Positions 51,012 to 63,500 of a DNA stretch of 64,000 nt are shown piece by piece; positions within the stretch are counted from its first letter, which is position 1; each line of letters begins with the position of its first letter. The DNA is taken from NCBI GenBank assembly GCA_028023455.1, contig JAQFVV010012418.1:7125244-7189243 (forward strand), read 5' to 3'. This stretch comes from Epiperipatus broadwayi (Eukaryota; Onychophora; Udeonychophora; Euonychophora; Peripatidae). The translations under genes and the position numbers were made by a program. The notes beneath the pieces are model-generated. The model ran no database searches. It was not told where the DNA came from and saw only the letters and a program-made list of their open reading frames with translations.

Positions 51012-51189
51012 GGTAGTTTTCTATTCTCTCGTGTCAGCTGTTTGATGGCGTTGATGCTAATCAAAAACACATACATATTACGATTCTGAGACAGGCCTGT
51101 GATTCTATCTATATAAATATCGGCTTTTTTAGTTTTGTAATAGGAAATTAGAGGAACTAATAGTAAATAATATTACTATTTAAAAAACA

Positions 51190-52335
51190 AAAATTTAGAA
51201 ATTCACATTAAATTTAAAAATTATACCCAAATAATTGACGTTTTTTTGGACAGTAATTAATCATAAAATGGGTTGCTTTTGTTTGTGTGTATATCTATAA
51301 AAAGTTACGGTATTTTTTTAATAGAAAATAATATGCAATTATACATTTTTCAATTTACATAAAATTTCTATATTCATGCTAAATTTAAAAATGATACCCA
51401 AGTATTTGCTTTTTTTTTTGACAGTAATTAATCAGAAAGTGGGTTCTTTTTGTTAGTGTATATATATAAAAAGTACCATTCTTTAAATATTACATTTAAA
51501 AATGATATCCGACTATTTTGCTTCTTTTTTTTTTTTTGGACAGTAATGAATCAGAAAGTGAATTGTTTTTGTTAGTGTGCAGATATCAAAACCCGTAATA
51601 TTATTTAAATACTAAATTTAAAAATGATACCCGAATAACTTTTTTTTTGGTATTGACAGTAATTAATCAGAAAATGGGTTTTATTTTCTTTGTATATATA
51701 TAAAAAGTTATGGTCATTTTTGAATAGAAAATAAGATGCAATTCTACATTATTCAATTTACCCACGTTTAAAAATTTACACTAAATTTTCAAATGATATC
51801 CAACTATTTTGCCTTTTTTTTTGGAACAGTAATTAATTAGAAAGTGGGTTCTTTTTGTTAGTGTATATATATATAAAAGGACTGTCATTGAAATACTCAA
51901 TTTACAAATGATACCAGACTAATTTGCTTTTTTATTTGACAGTAATGAATCAGAAAATGGGTTCTTTTTGTTAGTGTGTATATATAAAAAGGTACCATTA
52001 TTTAAATACTAAATTTAAAAATGATACCTGACTATTTTGCATTTTTTTGGACAGTAATTAATCAAAAAGTGGGTTCTTTTTGTTATTGTGTATATATAAA
52101 AAGTACCATAATTCAAATACTACATTTAAAAATCAAACCTGACTAATTTGCTTTTCTTTTTTTGGACAGTAATTAATCTGAAACTGGGTTATTTCTGTTA
52201 ATGTGTATGTATAAAAACTAATCTTATTTAAATAGTAAAAATAATACCTGACTAATTTTTTTTTTTTTTTGGACAGTAATTAATAATCAGACACTGGGTT
52301 GTTTTTGTTTGTGCGTATATATCAAAAGTAACTTG
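51190..52335. repeat. Nine-unit minisatellite array with two monomer classes
   Basis: Marker GACAGTAAT(T/G)AATCA recurs at 51249, 51420, 51539, 51655, about 51825, 51937, 52050, 52165 and 52272. Units 1 and 4 are about 171 bp because they share a 55-bp segment (GAAAATAA-x-ATGCAATT-x-TACAT). The others are 107-119 bp. Each unit also holds GTGGGTT, TGTTAGTGT, TATATATAAAAAG and AAATTTAAAAATGATACC. No frame is preserved, so it is not coding. Confidence 0.92.
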
Positions 52336-52860
52336 TCACGGACGAATTCTCGCGAAAATGTTACTTTTTGCGTGATCGTCAAAATAATGCTCTACCGAAC
52401 CCTTAAAAGCAATTTTTGAGGGTTACCCATTCGTAATGGAACCTTCACGACATTTTTAATAAAGTTACAACGTAACAGTAGGTTAGAGCACTTGAAAAAA
52501 ACAACAACTTTGTAATGAAATTTTAAATAATTATGACAGGCTAAAATCCACACACTCTCACACGAAAGTATAGAGAAAATAGACATTCTAGCATTATGAT
52601 AAAGTTAATAACACAACCAACACAGCAGCCAATAAGGCATTTGTCTATGCTTTTAGCATAGAAAAAAACCAGGCCGGCAGGGACTCTTTCTGCGTTTTAT
52701 CATAGAAAGAAGCCTCTTAGGTTGGGTGTAGACTACTGAAACGGTATATTTCTAGTAATTGACCTAAAAATAGCGACATCATGCGGTTGACATGAGGGAA
52801 TAGAAAACAACCTTGTTTTCCATACAACTGCTAATTTTATTTTATTTTTCATACTCTTGC
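52336..52860. other. Unique segment between array and right direct repeat
   Basis: Locally GC-richer, with CGCGAAAATGTTACTTTTTGCG forming an imperfect inverted repeat at about 52353-52374. A 64-codon minus-strand frame at 52392-52586 has no motif. The segment belongs with the composite repeat structure at 50824-53050. Confidence 0.45.
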
Positions 52861-53050
52861 TCGCCAGATTGATTTTACGAATCAACATTTTATGTTGGTT
52901 TGTATTATAAAATTGTTATTTGTTCAACTCCAAATAGAATCAAGTAATTCTACACGGGGTAAATCCATCGCTCAAGCTAATTAATGCTTTGAAATCTTTT
53001 AAAATGTTATTTATTTAAATTCTGAAAAAGGTGACATATTAGCTGTTTTC
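52861..53050 (+). repeat. Right flanking direct repeat (about 190 bp)
   Basis: Partner of 50824-51011. This copy is itself bracketed by two related AACT(G/A)CTAATTTT...CATACTCTT phrases (about 52822-52855 and 53056-53090), which the left copy lacks. Confidence 0.85.
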
Positions 53051-53569
53051 TATATAACTACTAATTTTCTTTAATTATTCATACTCTTAAATTATCAAAT
53101 ATTTTTAAATATTCTAGTTATTACAAAATCCATGAAGATGGGATCGAATTATTTTTAAATAGCAGAAAAAGGAGGGGGTAAATTCTTACCATATATTTTG
53201 TTAAATGAAATCTTCTCTATACATATATTATAGCAGCATTAAAACAAGGGGTCATTTATTTTTAAAGCAGTAAATCCTATTCAATGTCGTTCGTGACATT
53301 TATCCATAAATATAACTTGAACAAGCCTACAGAGATATATATATATATAATTAGACTAAAATTATTAAGTGATGGCTCATTATCATGATGATTTAAATTA
53401 TATGGCTCAAAAATTAAGAGGAATATAGTAAATGGGTCCGAAAGTAAATATAACAAAGACAAAAAAAAAAAAAAAGAATTGGGATGAGGAGTTGTAGAAA
53501 TGGATAAAACTGTATATAATATTGAAAGATTGACAGCAAATTGTAAAATGTAAGGAATGTAAATAACTA
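53051..53569. other. AT-rich stretch, nothing recognised
   Basis: No feature beyond a TA repeat near 53335. The two overlapping minus-strand frames of 88 and 102 codons at 53277-53673 are mostly hydrophobic low-complexity translations antisense to LINE-E. Confidence 0.5.
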
Positions 53570-54080
53570 GACATGAAGATCTCACAAAGAAAAATAATAA
53601 ATGAAACTAAAAGGAAAAACATTTTAAATATAAAAGATATAATCAGGATATTATGGAGATCAGAATATATCAAAAGTCAAGAAATGACTATGAAACAATC
53701 ATAAAAAGTACCATTATACATGAAAGTGAGGTTTGGCAGTTTAGGAAAAGAATAGAAATAATAATTACAGAAATGGATTACTAGTGAAAATCTACAAGAA
53801 AGTCAATGAGAGAATGAATAAGTAATAAAAGAATTTGACAAATAATGAAAACACTAGATCTTAACAAGACTATTGGATTGATATGGACATATATAGTAAA
53901 TGTTTTAGAAAAGATTATCAAAACATAACTGGACACCATGAAGAAAGAAAAAAAAAAGGATATCCAAGAAGTTGAAAAAAGGAAGTTAAAAAAAATTTAA
54001 AGAAAGAAATTTGTATGAAGATTTATGAATTGAGAGATTTAGAGATTTCATAGAACTTAATAGATCAATAAAAAAAATAA
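53570..54080 (+). mobile_element. LINE-E fragment: C-terminal region
   Basis: Plus-strand frames give ISQRKIINETKRK, then SEVWQFRKRIEIIITEMDY (for the AEVWQLRKREExxLxATEMDF block), then IMKTLDL and LIWTYIVNVLEKII (for LRWYGHVQRMxExRLPK), then KKRISKKLKKGS, and last a YEDL-x-IERFRDF tail (for WADRxxWR). All segments are in the order of one well-known LINE C-terminus. There are several stops. It is distinct from LINE-A to D. Truncated at both sides. Confidence 0.65.
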
Positions 54081-54466
54081 TGATCATAAATCATTCATCA
54101 TTGCATAAAGCAATCTCATCTCTCGATGAAAAAAGCTTGTGATGTAAATACTAAAAGCTTTATGGAAGAATTTTGCTGTTCATGAAAAATGGTTTTTCTG
54201 ATATATATATAGCTACACTTTTGATGCCTGTAATAATTTTTTTTTCTTCTATATACTGCTTTATAGATTAAGAACCAAATAAAACACTTATATCAGTGAT
54301 TATAAAAACATTTTAACATTATTTTACTATGATTGGGTTGCTGAGATATCAACAATCATTCTTTATTTTCTAATCTTTTTGATTTCATTAGTAATTTAAA
54401 ATCAATTAATATCTCATCAAAAATGAAAATTAATGATGTCCCTTATGCTGTTCTTTCATATACATA

Positions 54467-55046
54467 ATACTAAAAAATCATATACAACAGCTATATAAAT
54501 ATATCAATAATAATTATACATAAAAAGCCTTTTTCAGCAATTAGTTTTGTTCCCTTTTCAAATGTCAAGCATCTATTTTAACTTTAACCAATTATTGCAG
54601 GTAGAATACCAAATAAGTGCTTTATAATAAGAGTAAAATAATAACAATAACAAAATAAAATATCAATAAAACAGAAAATTATTCAAGATAAATTTAATTA
54701 ACAACTGGTCAATTAAAAATGAATGGAAAATTATATAAAATAATGTATATAAAGTTGTAGAATGTAAGTATTATTTATTTTGTATATTATGTTATATAGT
54801 CAATTCTTTGAATTTATATTGAATCTTTATATGATAATTTTATTATGTTTTATTGATATTTTATTTTGTTATTGTTATTTTACTTCCACTATAAACATTA
54901 GATGGTGTTCTATCTGCAATAATTGGTTAACATTAAAATAGATGCTTAACATTTAAAAAGGGCACAAAATGAGGTGATGAAAAAGACTTTTATATATAAT
55001 TATGATTAATATATATATAGTTGTTGTATATGATTTTTGTATTATT
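54467..55046. mobile_element. Fold-back element with about 200-bp inverted arms
   Basis: The left arm (AAAATCATATACAACAGC, ... CAAATGTCAAGCATCTATTT, ... AACAATAACAAAATAAAATA) ends near 54675. Its reverse complement occupies about 54840-55040. Differences are scattered, roughly one in eight bases. The 165-bp spacer is AT-rich. There is no coding sequence and no sure target duplication. It is unrelated to the MITE at 16.1 kb. Confidence 0.88.
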
Positions 55047-57399
55047 TATTACAATTCTTATCTTTAGCTTTCTAAGTCACCATAACAATTTTTTAATATT
55101 ACTTTTCAAAATTGAATGTTATAATTTCTCATTTGTTCAAATATAAATTATTTTTATTTAATTTCTATTGGATAAAAATTAATTTATTGTTTTATGCATT
55201 TGGGTTATTATTTAATTAAAAAAAATCCCTGACTTTATTCTCACCTTCATTTAAATATTACATAACAAATTTAAGCATTATATTGATTTTTTTAGGGCTT
55301 TTAGAATTTCTAATTTTCTTTTTGGAAACTTTATTTAAGGTAGTTTATTTTGTATATATTTCCATATTAATGAAATTGAATGACAATCAATAAGATGAAT
55401 TGTGTTAGTAAATTATTCAGTTTGATATAATTGAAAACCATCATGGTGTTATTTAGTAATAAAATTATATATCGTTCCATAAAATAGCATAATGATTTTA
55501 AAAAAACAACAACATATGACTACATTGCCAATGATCTGATGTTTAAATTCAGAATAAATAGTATATGAAATTTTCAGATAGCTCTAACAATAACTAAATT
55601 AGTTAACCATCCATTATTCGCAGTAAACCGACATCTAGCTATTCTTAGAAGAATAAAACTAGAATAGGAAACTGCTCAAATCTTCATTCCCTAATAAAGA
55701 TCAAGCCCAGTTGAGTATTGTAATGACTTTCATTTTACTGTTCATCTATGAGGAGGTGTAATATAATAAATTATAACAGTCAATTATCTAATTTCAAACA
55801 AATGTTCTCTATTAACTGAGATGTTTTAACCAAATCAGTAAAAACAATATACAAGTCAAGCTTTTGTTTATGTTTGTTTGGCAACAAAAAACATGTTTGT
55901 AATGCTGCTTAGTTTTTCTAAAACTACAATGCATGTATAAAAGCAACCTATCCAGCATAAATCCTTAAAAATAATTTTATTGCAATAGATAATATTCTAC
56001 TATAATTATTGCATATTTTTAGATCTGTTTATTTTAAAAAATAGAATAAAAGCATTCATAAGATATGAAGGCACAACTACTCTGACTTATACATTCCTAA
56101 AAAAAAAATTTGAAATTATCAAAACTTCTCTGGATATCTCGAAAGATTACTAACAATTTATTTATTTTTGCATTTCCAGTTCAATTTTTATTTAAAAAAA
56201 AAATACTGTCTATAGGTAGAAATAAATATAGTGAGTATTTTTATCAGGACAATTGTAACATGAAAAAGTATTAACAAGGCCAGTCTAACTCAGTATTCTC
56301 ATTGACAACGGCAGAAGTCTTAAAATTTTCCTGAGGCAATAAAAGAAAATCAAACAAAACTACTATGTAAACAGATTTTACTGAGTTGATAAATACATGG
56401 TTTTTAAAACATAATCTGCATATTGTAAAAAAACCTTATCTAATAGAAATATTTTATATGTTTAGATTCAGAACAAAAACTATTTCGTGAATCAGATATT
56501 TTTAATTGGACACATTCCTCGCGTAATCTCTAGGCAAAGCAATGTTTACCAACAACAGGACATAAAGACTAACTAATCTCACTTGACTATTGTTTGACAA
56601 CAGTTTGATAATGCATACAAATTTAGTCTAGCATCCAATTTTAACTACATTTAATAAACTCTTATTAAAACTATTTTCCTCTTATAACAAGTAATTTGTA
56701 TTATTTTTCTGCCTTTAATTTATGAAAATTACATAATAATTTTCTTACCTCACAATAGGATCGATGCATATGAATGACTAAAACACAAAATGAATTCACT
56801 TATTTAAAAAATAAAATACACTGCTACTAAAATAATATATCCACATATAAACAAATGGTGTGTTTAAATGAAAATCCGGGTAGATGAATCATTTTTTCAA
56901 CTACAATTTTAAAAAACTATTTATAAAAATATCAGTATATGCACATACTAAATTACATATAATTAAAATAAAAAAATATAAATTAAAGTTCGACTATAAA
57001 TCAAAATGAGAATAAAATTAAATCTAACTTAACATTGTTGCGGACTCACAAACTACAAATTGCTTTCCATCAGCGAAATACTTTTATCTTTCTACATTTT
57101 TTAAATTTTCATTGAATGGTATATATATATTGCGATTTAATAAATTTGTGACATAAACAATGCTGTAAATAAAAATAAATTTCTAATACCAACGAAAAAC
57201 ACCCTGTAAACGTTAATAGATGAGCTTATACATGTTAAAATTGCGACCATTTAATTACAAAATTTGAAAAATGATCTTATAAAAGAAATTCCATTTAGAA
57301 ATAACGAATGCTATTTGTTAAAACATAAACATATCGAATAAAAACCCCCAAATATATAAAATCTAACCTGATAAGATTAACTTTATCAACGTTCAAAGT
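55047..57399. other. AT-rich stretch with one splice-donor candidate
   Basis: No coding region. On the minus strand TATTGTGAG followed by GTAAGAAAAT at about 56749 is a good donor match, 27-30 bases downstream of a TGTGTTTTAG acceptor-like sequence. It could be a tiny non-coding exon of the integrin gene, but is unproven. Confidence 0.3.
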
Positions 57400-57515
57400 C
57401 CAGCACATCTAAGGGAGTTTAATGCCACGTTCTGACGTCATCTCACCATAAGCCCTTCCTTATTTAGGCAGTGCTTGCGGATTAACTTCCACTATGTACT
57501 CACCTTTGTAAAAGA
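57400..57515. promoter_or_regulatory. Candidate promoter/5' exon segment with consensus CRE
   Basis: A short island of balanced base composition in very AT-rich surroundings. It contains the full palindromic cAMP-response element TGACGTCA at 57433-57440, several CpGs, and a consensus minus-strand donor (CAAAG then GTGAGT, 57508-57498). The integrin coding exon 1 demands an upstream non-coding exon on this strand, so this is my best candidate for its promoter region, 40 kb upstream. Equally it could serve an unseen plus-strand gene. Confidence 0.3.
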
Positions 57516-60449
57516 TTGCTCATTTAGCTTGAAATTTTTAACCCATTATTTTTAAAAAAGTAAAAATTAGATTTTAACTAAAGTTGTATCCCTGTCTTAG
57601 TATAAATATTTCTTTTCATCCTTCAATTATTTTTGAAAAAAATTACGTTTATCGTTATAAACTGTCTAAATTTAAAAGTTTTAAGTTCTAACATGTTTAT
57701 ATATAATAGGGCAGTATTTACATTTCATTAAAAGATACATATTTTTTTTTTTTTTTGCTAATAATAAAAGTAATAATAATAATATCTTTACGATAAAAGT
57801 TTTCCGCTAAATAAAGGCAATTTTTATTCCGAGTAATTTTTTGTGATGTACATTAAAAAAATAATTCACAACCAACTTTTTTAGTTAAATCAAAAATTTC
57901 GTTATATATATATGCCATAAATCTATTAACAAAGAAAAACAAAAACAGCAATTTTTAATGATATTACTTCACCTTTTATTACATTTGTATCATCTCAGCA
58001 TTATTAAAATTTAGCTCTAAACTCTAGTTTCTTATTTTTTCCTTAACGTTATCCAAAATTCGTATAAACATTAATAATTTAGTCTCTGCCTATATTTTTT
58101 CACTTTTAATCACTTATATACCCATTATTATTTTCTTTTTTTTTATTAAAAAAAAAACATGCCATTAATATTTTTTTGTTGTTGGCGCATGTCCAGCGAA
58201 TTAAATTTGACATTGCTTCCTGAAGTTATTCACTTAATAATTTATTGCCAATAGTCCTGTTCTAACTCAAATAGTACTTTTATTATTATTACTACTGAGC
58301 TAATGTATTTTCTAACTTTTTCTGCAATTTTCTATCTTATTGCCTTTAGAATTTCCTATTATTTCAATCTTCACTACCATAAACTAAGATTTGTACCCTT
58401 TATACCACTAAATTTGAATTGCTGGTTTTATGACAAAATGCACAAGAAATAGAGAGTAAGATTATGAGCTTAAGTATATCTAATAAATATTTATTTTAAA
58501 CAAAAATTTAATAGTTCAAATTCTTCTTACAAAATATAAGTATTTGAAATATCTACATATAATTACTTTTTCATTTGTTTTATATATTACTGTGATTTAT
58601 TAAGCACTAATATATCTTTAACTAAATTATTATATTATGCCATTTTGACTTTTGTTTTCAAGAATTTGTAAGTTGTATTTGATAACTGAATTTTAAATAC
58701 TTCATATTTGCAAAAAAGATTTACAAGAATTTGTCAAAACACAAAGAGGGAGTGGATTTTGTATTATAAAATTCTTTTTATTTTCTTATTTCATTAGATA
58801 GCTGGATTGGAAGACATGGATGTCTGATAATTTCAAATTTTCTATTTAATAGTTATACATTAGATAAGGTGCTGAGCTTGTCCTGATATTTTTAATCTAA
58901 TACTTGAATATCCTGGCACCTCATTGATGAAACCAGTCTGGGGTTGAGGATATTCTGCAAAGCTTGTTAAGTGCTTATTTTGCTAGCTCTATATATAACA
59001 TTTGTAAATACAAGCTTATTAAATTAGGTCATGTGACATCTGACTTGATTTTTTTTTTTTTGTAATTTTATTTTGATAATACGATTATACTTTTTGCTTT
59101 CAACACTTTATAATAAACTTTTATATATAAACTGACTTTTTGACTATCCTGCAGTCTTCCCCAGAGCCCCAAATCTATTAACTTTATTTTTAAAAACAAA
59201 AGTTTTCAATTTTGTGTTTAAAACATTATTCAATAGGGAATTTGATAATTTATATTTTCTTAATTATTTTTTTTAAATAATGTAATATTTTATTGGTGTA
59301 ATACAACTTTTGTTTTTTCCAATTTTTAAGACATTTTCTTCTTCTGTTTCATATCCTTTAAAATGATGTAACAACAAAACTGTAAAAGAAAACGTGATAA
59401 ACAATATGTTTGGTCTTGAACTAAAGTTAAATTTTTCATAGTCATATTTAGAAATATAAATGAATATCTTGTTATAGTTATTTTTAAAAGAAATTTAAGG
59501 AATGTTTAAAAGCAGCCATAGAATTCATCAAAACTAATAAAAGCAGAACTGTAATAGATTTTTTAAATTGTATATATTAAAGCAAAAGGAATTATTCAAT
59601 AAAATAGTAAATATAATAAGTTAACATTATTGTTATAGTTCAAAACAGTGAAATTATGTGTAAACTGAATGAGCACATACATAGACGAGATATAGCATGC
59701 ATAGAAATTATAAAATTGAGAGTTTTTCCAGAAACTTTCCAACAAATATTTTTACACATAGTTGAACGCATGAATGAAAATGTTACGATACATCTAAAAC
59801 AGCAGTGGCAAAAAAATCAAACTTCTCTAAAGAGTACAAAGTTGAAAACCTTATTTTGTATAATTCTGTTTTAATAATTTTAATTTTGAATTAAAAAGAA
59901 TATTCCATCTAGAGAAGTTTTAAGACTAATAGATGGATAGAAACTTTAGTATCACATCTAATGTATTTTGTCAAATGTAATCTCTATATATGCTTTGTTT
60001 TTCTTATCTTTTGTCTAACAAAAACTAAAGCATTATATATATTTTTGTTGAAGAAATTTTAACAACAATGTACATTAAAGAAATGTAGTGATTAATATTA
60101 TAAAGCAGATGTTTTTGTTTTTTTTTTCATTTCAGCCAAAATAATAAAAAAATTTAAGCAGTTAGTTTTTCACAAATGAATAGTAATCATTTAAATTTTT
60201 ACTTACAAGTGTGAGAATCCTTTTACTACTAACCCCCCTCCCCCAGATAAAGTAACTAAAGCTTTTGAGGTTTTTGCCTGAGGTAGCTAATGATATTGTT
60301 GATTGTTTTAAAGATAGTTAAATCAGAAAATTAATGCTATGGTGCAGAATACTACTAAGATTTGATATCAACATTTGGAATATGTTTTCAAAAGTTCTAA
60401 AAGTCCTACCAAAAACAATATTGTGCAAGGGTGACAAGCATGTTTTATG
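57516..60449. other. AT-rich stretch, nothing recognised
   Basis: A plus-strand 72-codon frame at 59656-59874 has balanced composition, but no motif, splice context or homolog that I recognise. The rest is homopolymer-rich. Confidence 0.4.
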
Positions 60450-60546
60450 TTTCTAGTCAATGACATTTATCGCTTGCATGTGCCAGCAGTGTTTTTGGCT
60501 GTTTTCAAATTCAAAATGGCCACCGAGCGCGTACTATATCAGCACC
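60450..60546 (-). mobile_element. Lone terminal arm of the 16.1-kb MITE family
   Basis: Ninety-seven bases match the right arm of the 16094-16592 element, from TTTCTAGTC to ATATCAGCACC, with about nine in ten bases equal. At several positions (GTGCCAGC, GGCCACCGAG, ATCAGCACC) it agrees better with the complement of the left arm. No partner arm lies within a kilobase to the left. Confidence 0.85.
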
Positions 60547-63500
60547 TAATCTTGAGTTGTTAGTGGTCATATTCCTATGCAGTTGATAAAAAAGATAACA
60601 GTAGAAATGGAAAATTTTTCAGTTATAGATCATCTAAAAGGGATAGCTTTTAATTTTAGATTTCAACATACACATATTAAAAAATGTTTAAGTATTTTAC
60701 TTTATTGTTGTTAACTTTTTTTCAAGAAACAGTTTTCTTAATAAATGTATGTGATATAAATTTTTAAGTGTTTATTATAATCTTCATTCTTGATGGTTTA
60801 GTTTTTAATCTCAAAAAACAGTAAATGTATTAGAAATTTTACTTTGGTATGGTGAATTCTTGGAAGGACAGGTTTTCTTGGATAAGTTTTTATTTGTCAC
60901 CTCAAAAAATGTAGTTTATAATTTTGATTTTTATCTAGGATAAAATTTGAAATATAGAATTTTTTTTTATTTTAATGGTTTGTTAATTTTTGTTATCTTG
61001 TGATGATGTGAGTGGAATGGATGGAAGAACTGGTAATTCTAAGAATTTATGAAATCATACCTCAACTACTATCATATTAAAAATCCATCTTGTTATAATT
61101 AGCATATGAACAATATAGATGAGTGCATATATTTTTTGCCAAGCATTGATATAATTGTAACAGATATTGAATCACTATAGACGAGTGAAGATATTTTTTG
61201 CCATAATTGTAATAGATATTGAATCAGCAATATCTTGGCATAAAACATTAAAGTAGACTGCAAATAAAGAATGTAAAAAGTAACTTGCAACTTTGTGATG
61301 ATTTGTATCATTAAACTTCTTCCTAACATTCATTTATATTGCAATAAAACTAGTTGGACCATTATATTTTATCTAATTATTTTTTTCTCTGGTAAGATAC
61401 TGGTTTTCAATTAAATACAAAATGCTTCCAGGAATATTCTGGAAAATATCTTAACATAGGTATTTTTGATGGTTATTGCCAAAAATCATGGATGTAGGAA
61501 AATATTTCATCTTCAATTTTATTAAAGATGGATATGATTGTTTACAGTGATTGAATAGCAGACTCTGAAGGCTTTGAAATTCTTATAAATTCCCAATCAA
61601 TAAATCCATTTATATATTGTCTTGTTTTATGGCATACTAGTATGACATGCTCATGAGCAGAATGTTTTTTAAAAACATGTTCTGTTTATATGGGAAAAAC
61701 TAATGCAGTAGTTAATAATTTTTATCAGTGTGGATACTTATATTGTTTTTGTCTAATTAACTTGCTTTCAGACAACATTCTTTATACTGCTGATTATTTA
61801 TTTAAATAATCTCAAATCATATGGTAAACCATTTTCCATTTATAATGTGACTATGCTCATTTAATAATACATATATTGCAAACAAATAAGATTTTAACTA
61901 TTCTTATTGAATATTCTATCTAATGAGATCATCTTGAATAATATCATAGATTAAATTCTATTTTTGTTAAGAACATTTTTTGCATTTACTATTTATTGAA
62001 AATGGCAGAAATATTGGGAAATATATTTGAAATTTGTTTCATAGTATTTTTTTACATGATATGAAGAGATAAGCTGAAAGGACCATCTGATCTTAATATA
62101 AATAGTATAATGCATTAATGTAATCTGATAGTGGATAAGGTAAAGATATGATTAAAAAAACAACATGAAATTAAAAATTATTATCTTTGACCCATCATCA
62201 TTTGGAACATGGAGATCACATAAAATTTTCTTTCCTATAAAATGTTGCAGTTTTCTATTAGTGATAAAATAATATTATCAATGAGGAATAATGCAAAATT
62301 GACATTGGAGATGGATTAGAAGATATATATTCAGCTTTTGATTGCAATTTATGCATTACCATATATAATATTTTGTAAGTTATTTGGGATTCGTTCAAGA
62401 TAATGTACAATAAAGAATCAACAGACTGGTAATATTTCTAATGTTACAATGTATCTGTGATATCATTCTCCTTCTGTGCTGAATATATGTAGCTTACATA
62501 ATTCTCTGATTTGAGATAAAAAATATTTGAATGGATATCTTGATAGAATGAATTTATTTCTGCTATTTCATATCGCTATTCCACTTGGTAATTATGTAAA
62601 GATATCTTGAAAATGAATGTCACTAATTCAGTAAGATTGAATGAGTTTTAATTTTAAGAAAACACAAATTTAATTCTCCACATAAACAGAAGTAACATTT
62701 ATTTTAAAAAAAGATTATTTACATTTTAATATTTTTCTATATCTTCAGGTTCATTATATTTTTACCATTAGTGTGTTTAGTTATTTAGCATGTTATTTTT
62801 TTTAGGCAGATAATTATATATAAAGATTATTTTTAAAGGAATATATCGAAATTCCTCTCGAAGATTCACTAATGTTTTATGAAGTCCATTGATTCTGCCA
62901 TGATTTTAATTTGGCTACAAGAACATATATTTAATGTTGCTAAATTTTATTTCTAAAACAGTTAAGTGCAAAGCCCATAGATGGTTCTGAATCTCTTGAG
63001 TGAATCTCCATAATATCTAGAAAGAATCAAATGCAGCTTGTTTTATTGTTGGCTCTGGGAAAGATATTTGTTTGAGATGTCATAAAAACTTTCTTATGAT
63101 ATAATTTCTTGGTTGTTTGAAGGATTTCTTAGATGAGATTAGTTTTGAATGTTTTTTAGGTAATGAAAGTACATCTTGAGTTAACAGACAATATTGTCTA
63201 TTTAATAGCTTTTTATGTAGCTTGACATCTGATCAAGAAATATGTGAAAGGAAACCACTGCAAAAGAGTAGATTTTAATAGTTGTAGTAATATTTCTTTT
63301 GATAATATTTAAATGTATGTCAAAACATTTAGTATGAGTAGTTTTTCTTTAAACTGCAGTCTATCATTCATCAATAGCTATGCCTGATGTAATGAAATCT
63401 GTCCTAAAAAAATTGTATGATAGTCTCAAATAATAGTAGTTAGATTTTAAAGAACATTGTTCTCAAAATTATTTTCTTTGATAAATGAAAAAAAAAGTAA

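Noticed and set aside
59656-59874. 72-codon plus-strand frame with balanced composition
   Set aside because: No motif, neighbouring exon or repeat context; a frame of this length is not significant in 64 kb. Kept only as a note.
62850-63200. Protein-like patches on the minus strand
   Set aside because: Short frames with no ordered motifs; could not be tied to any LINE or LTR domain.
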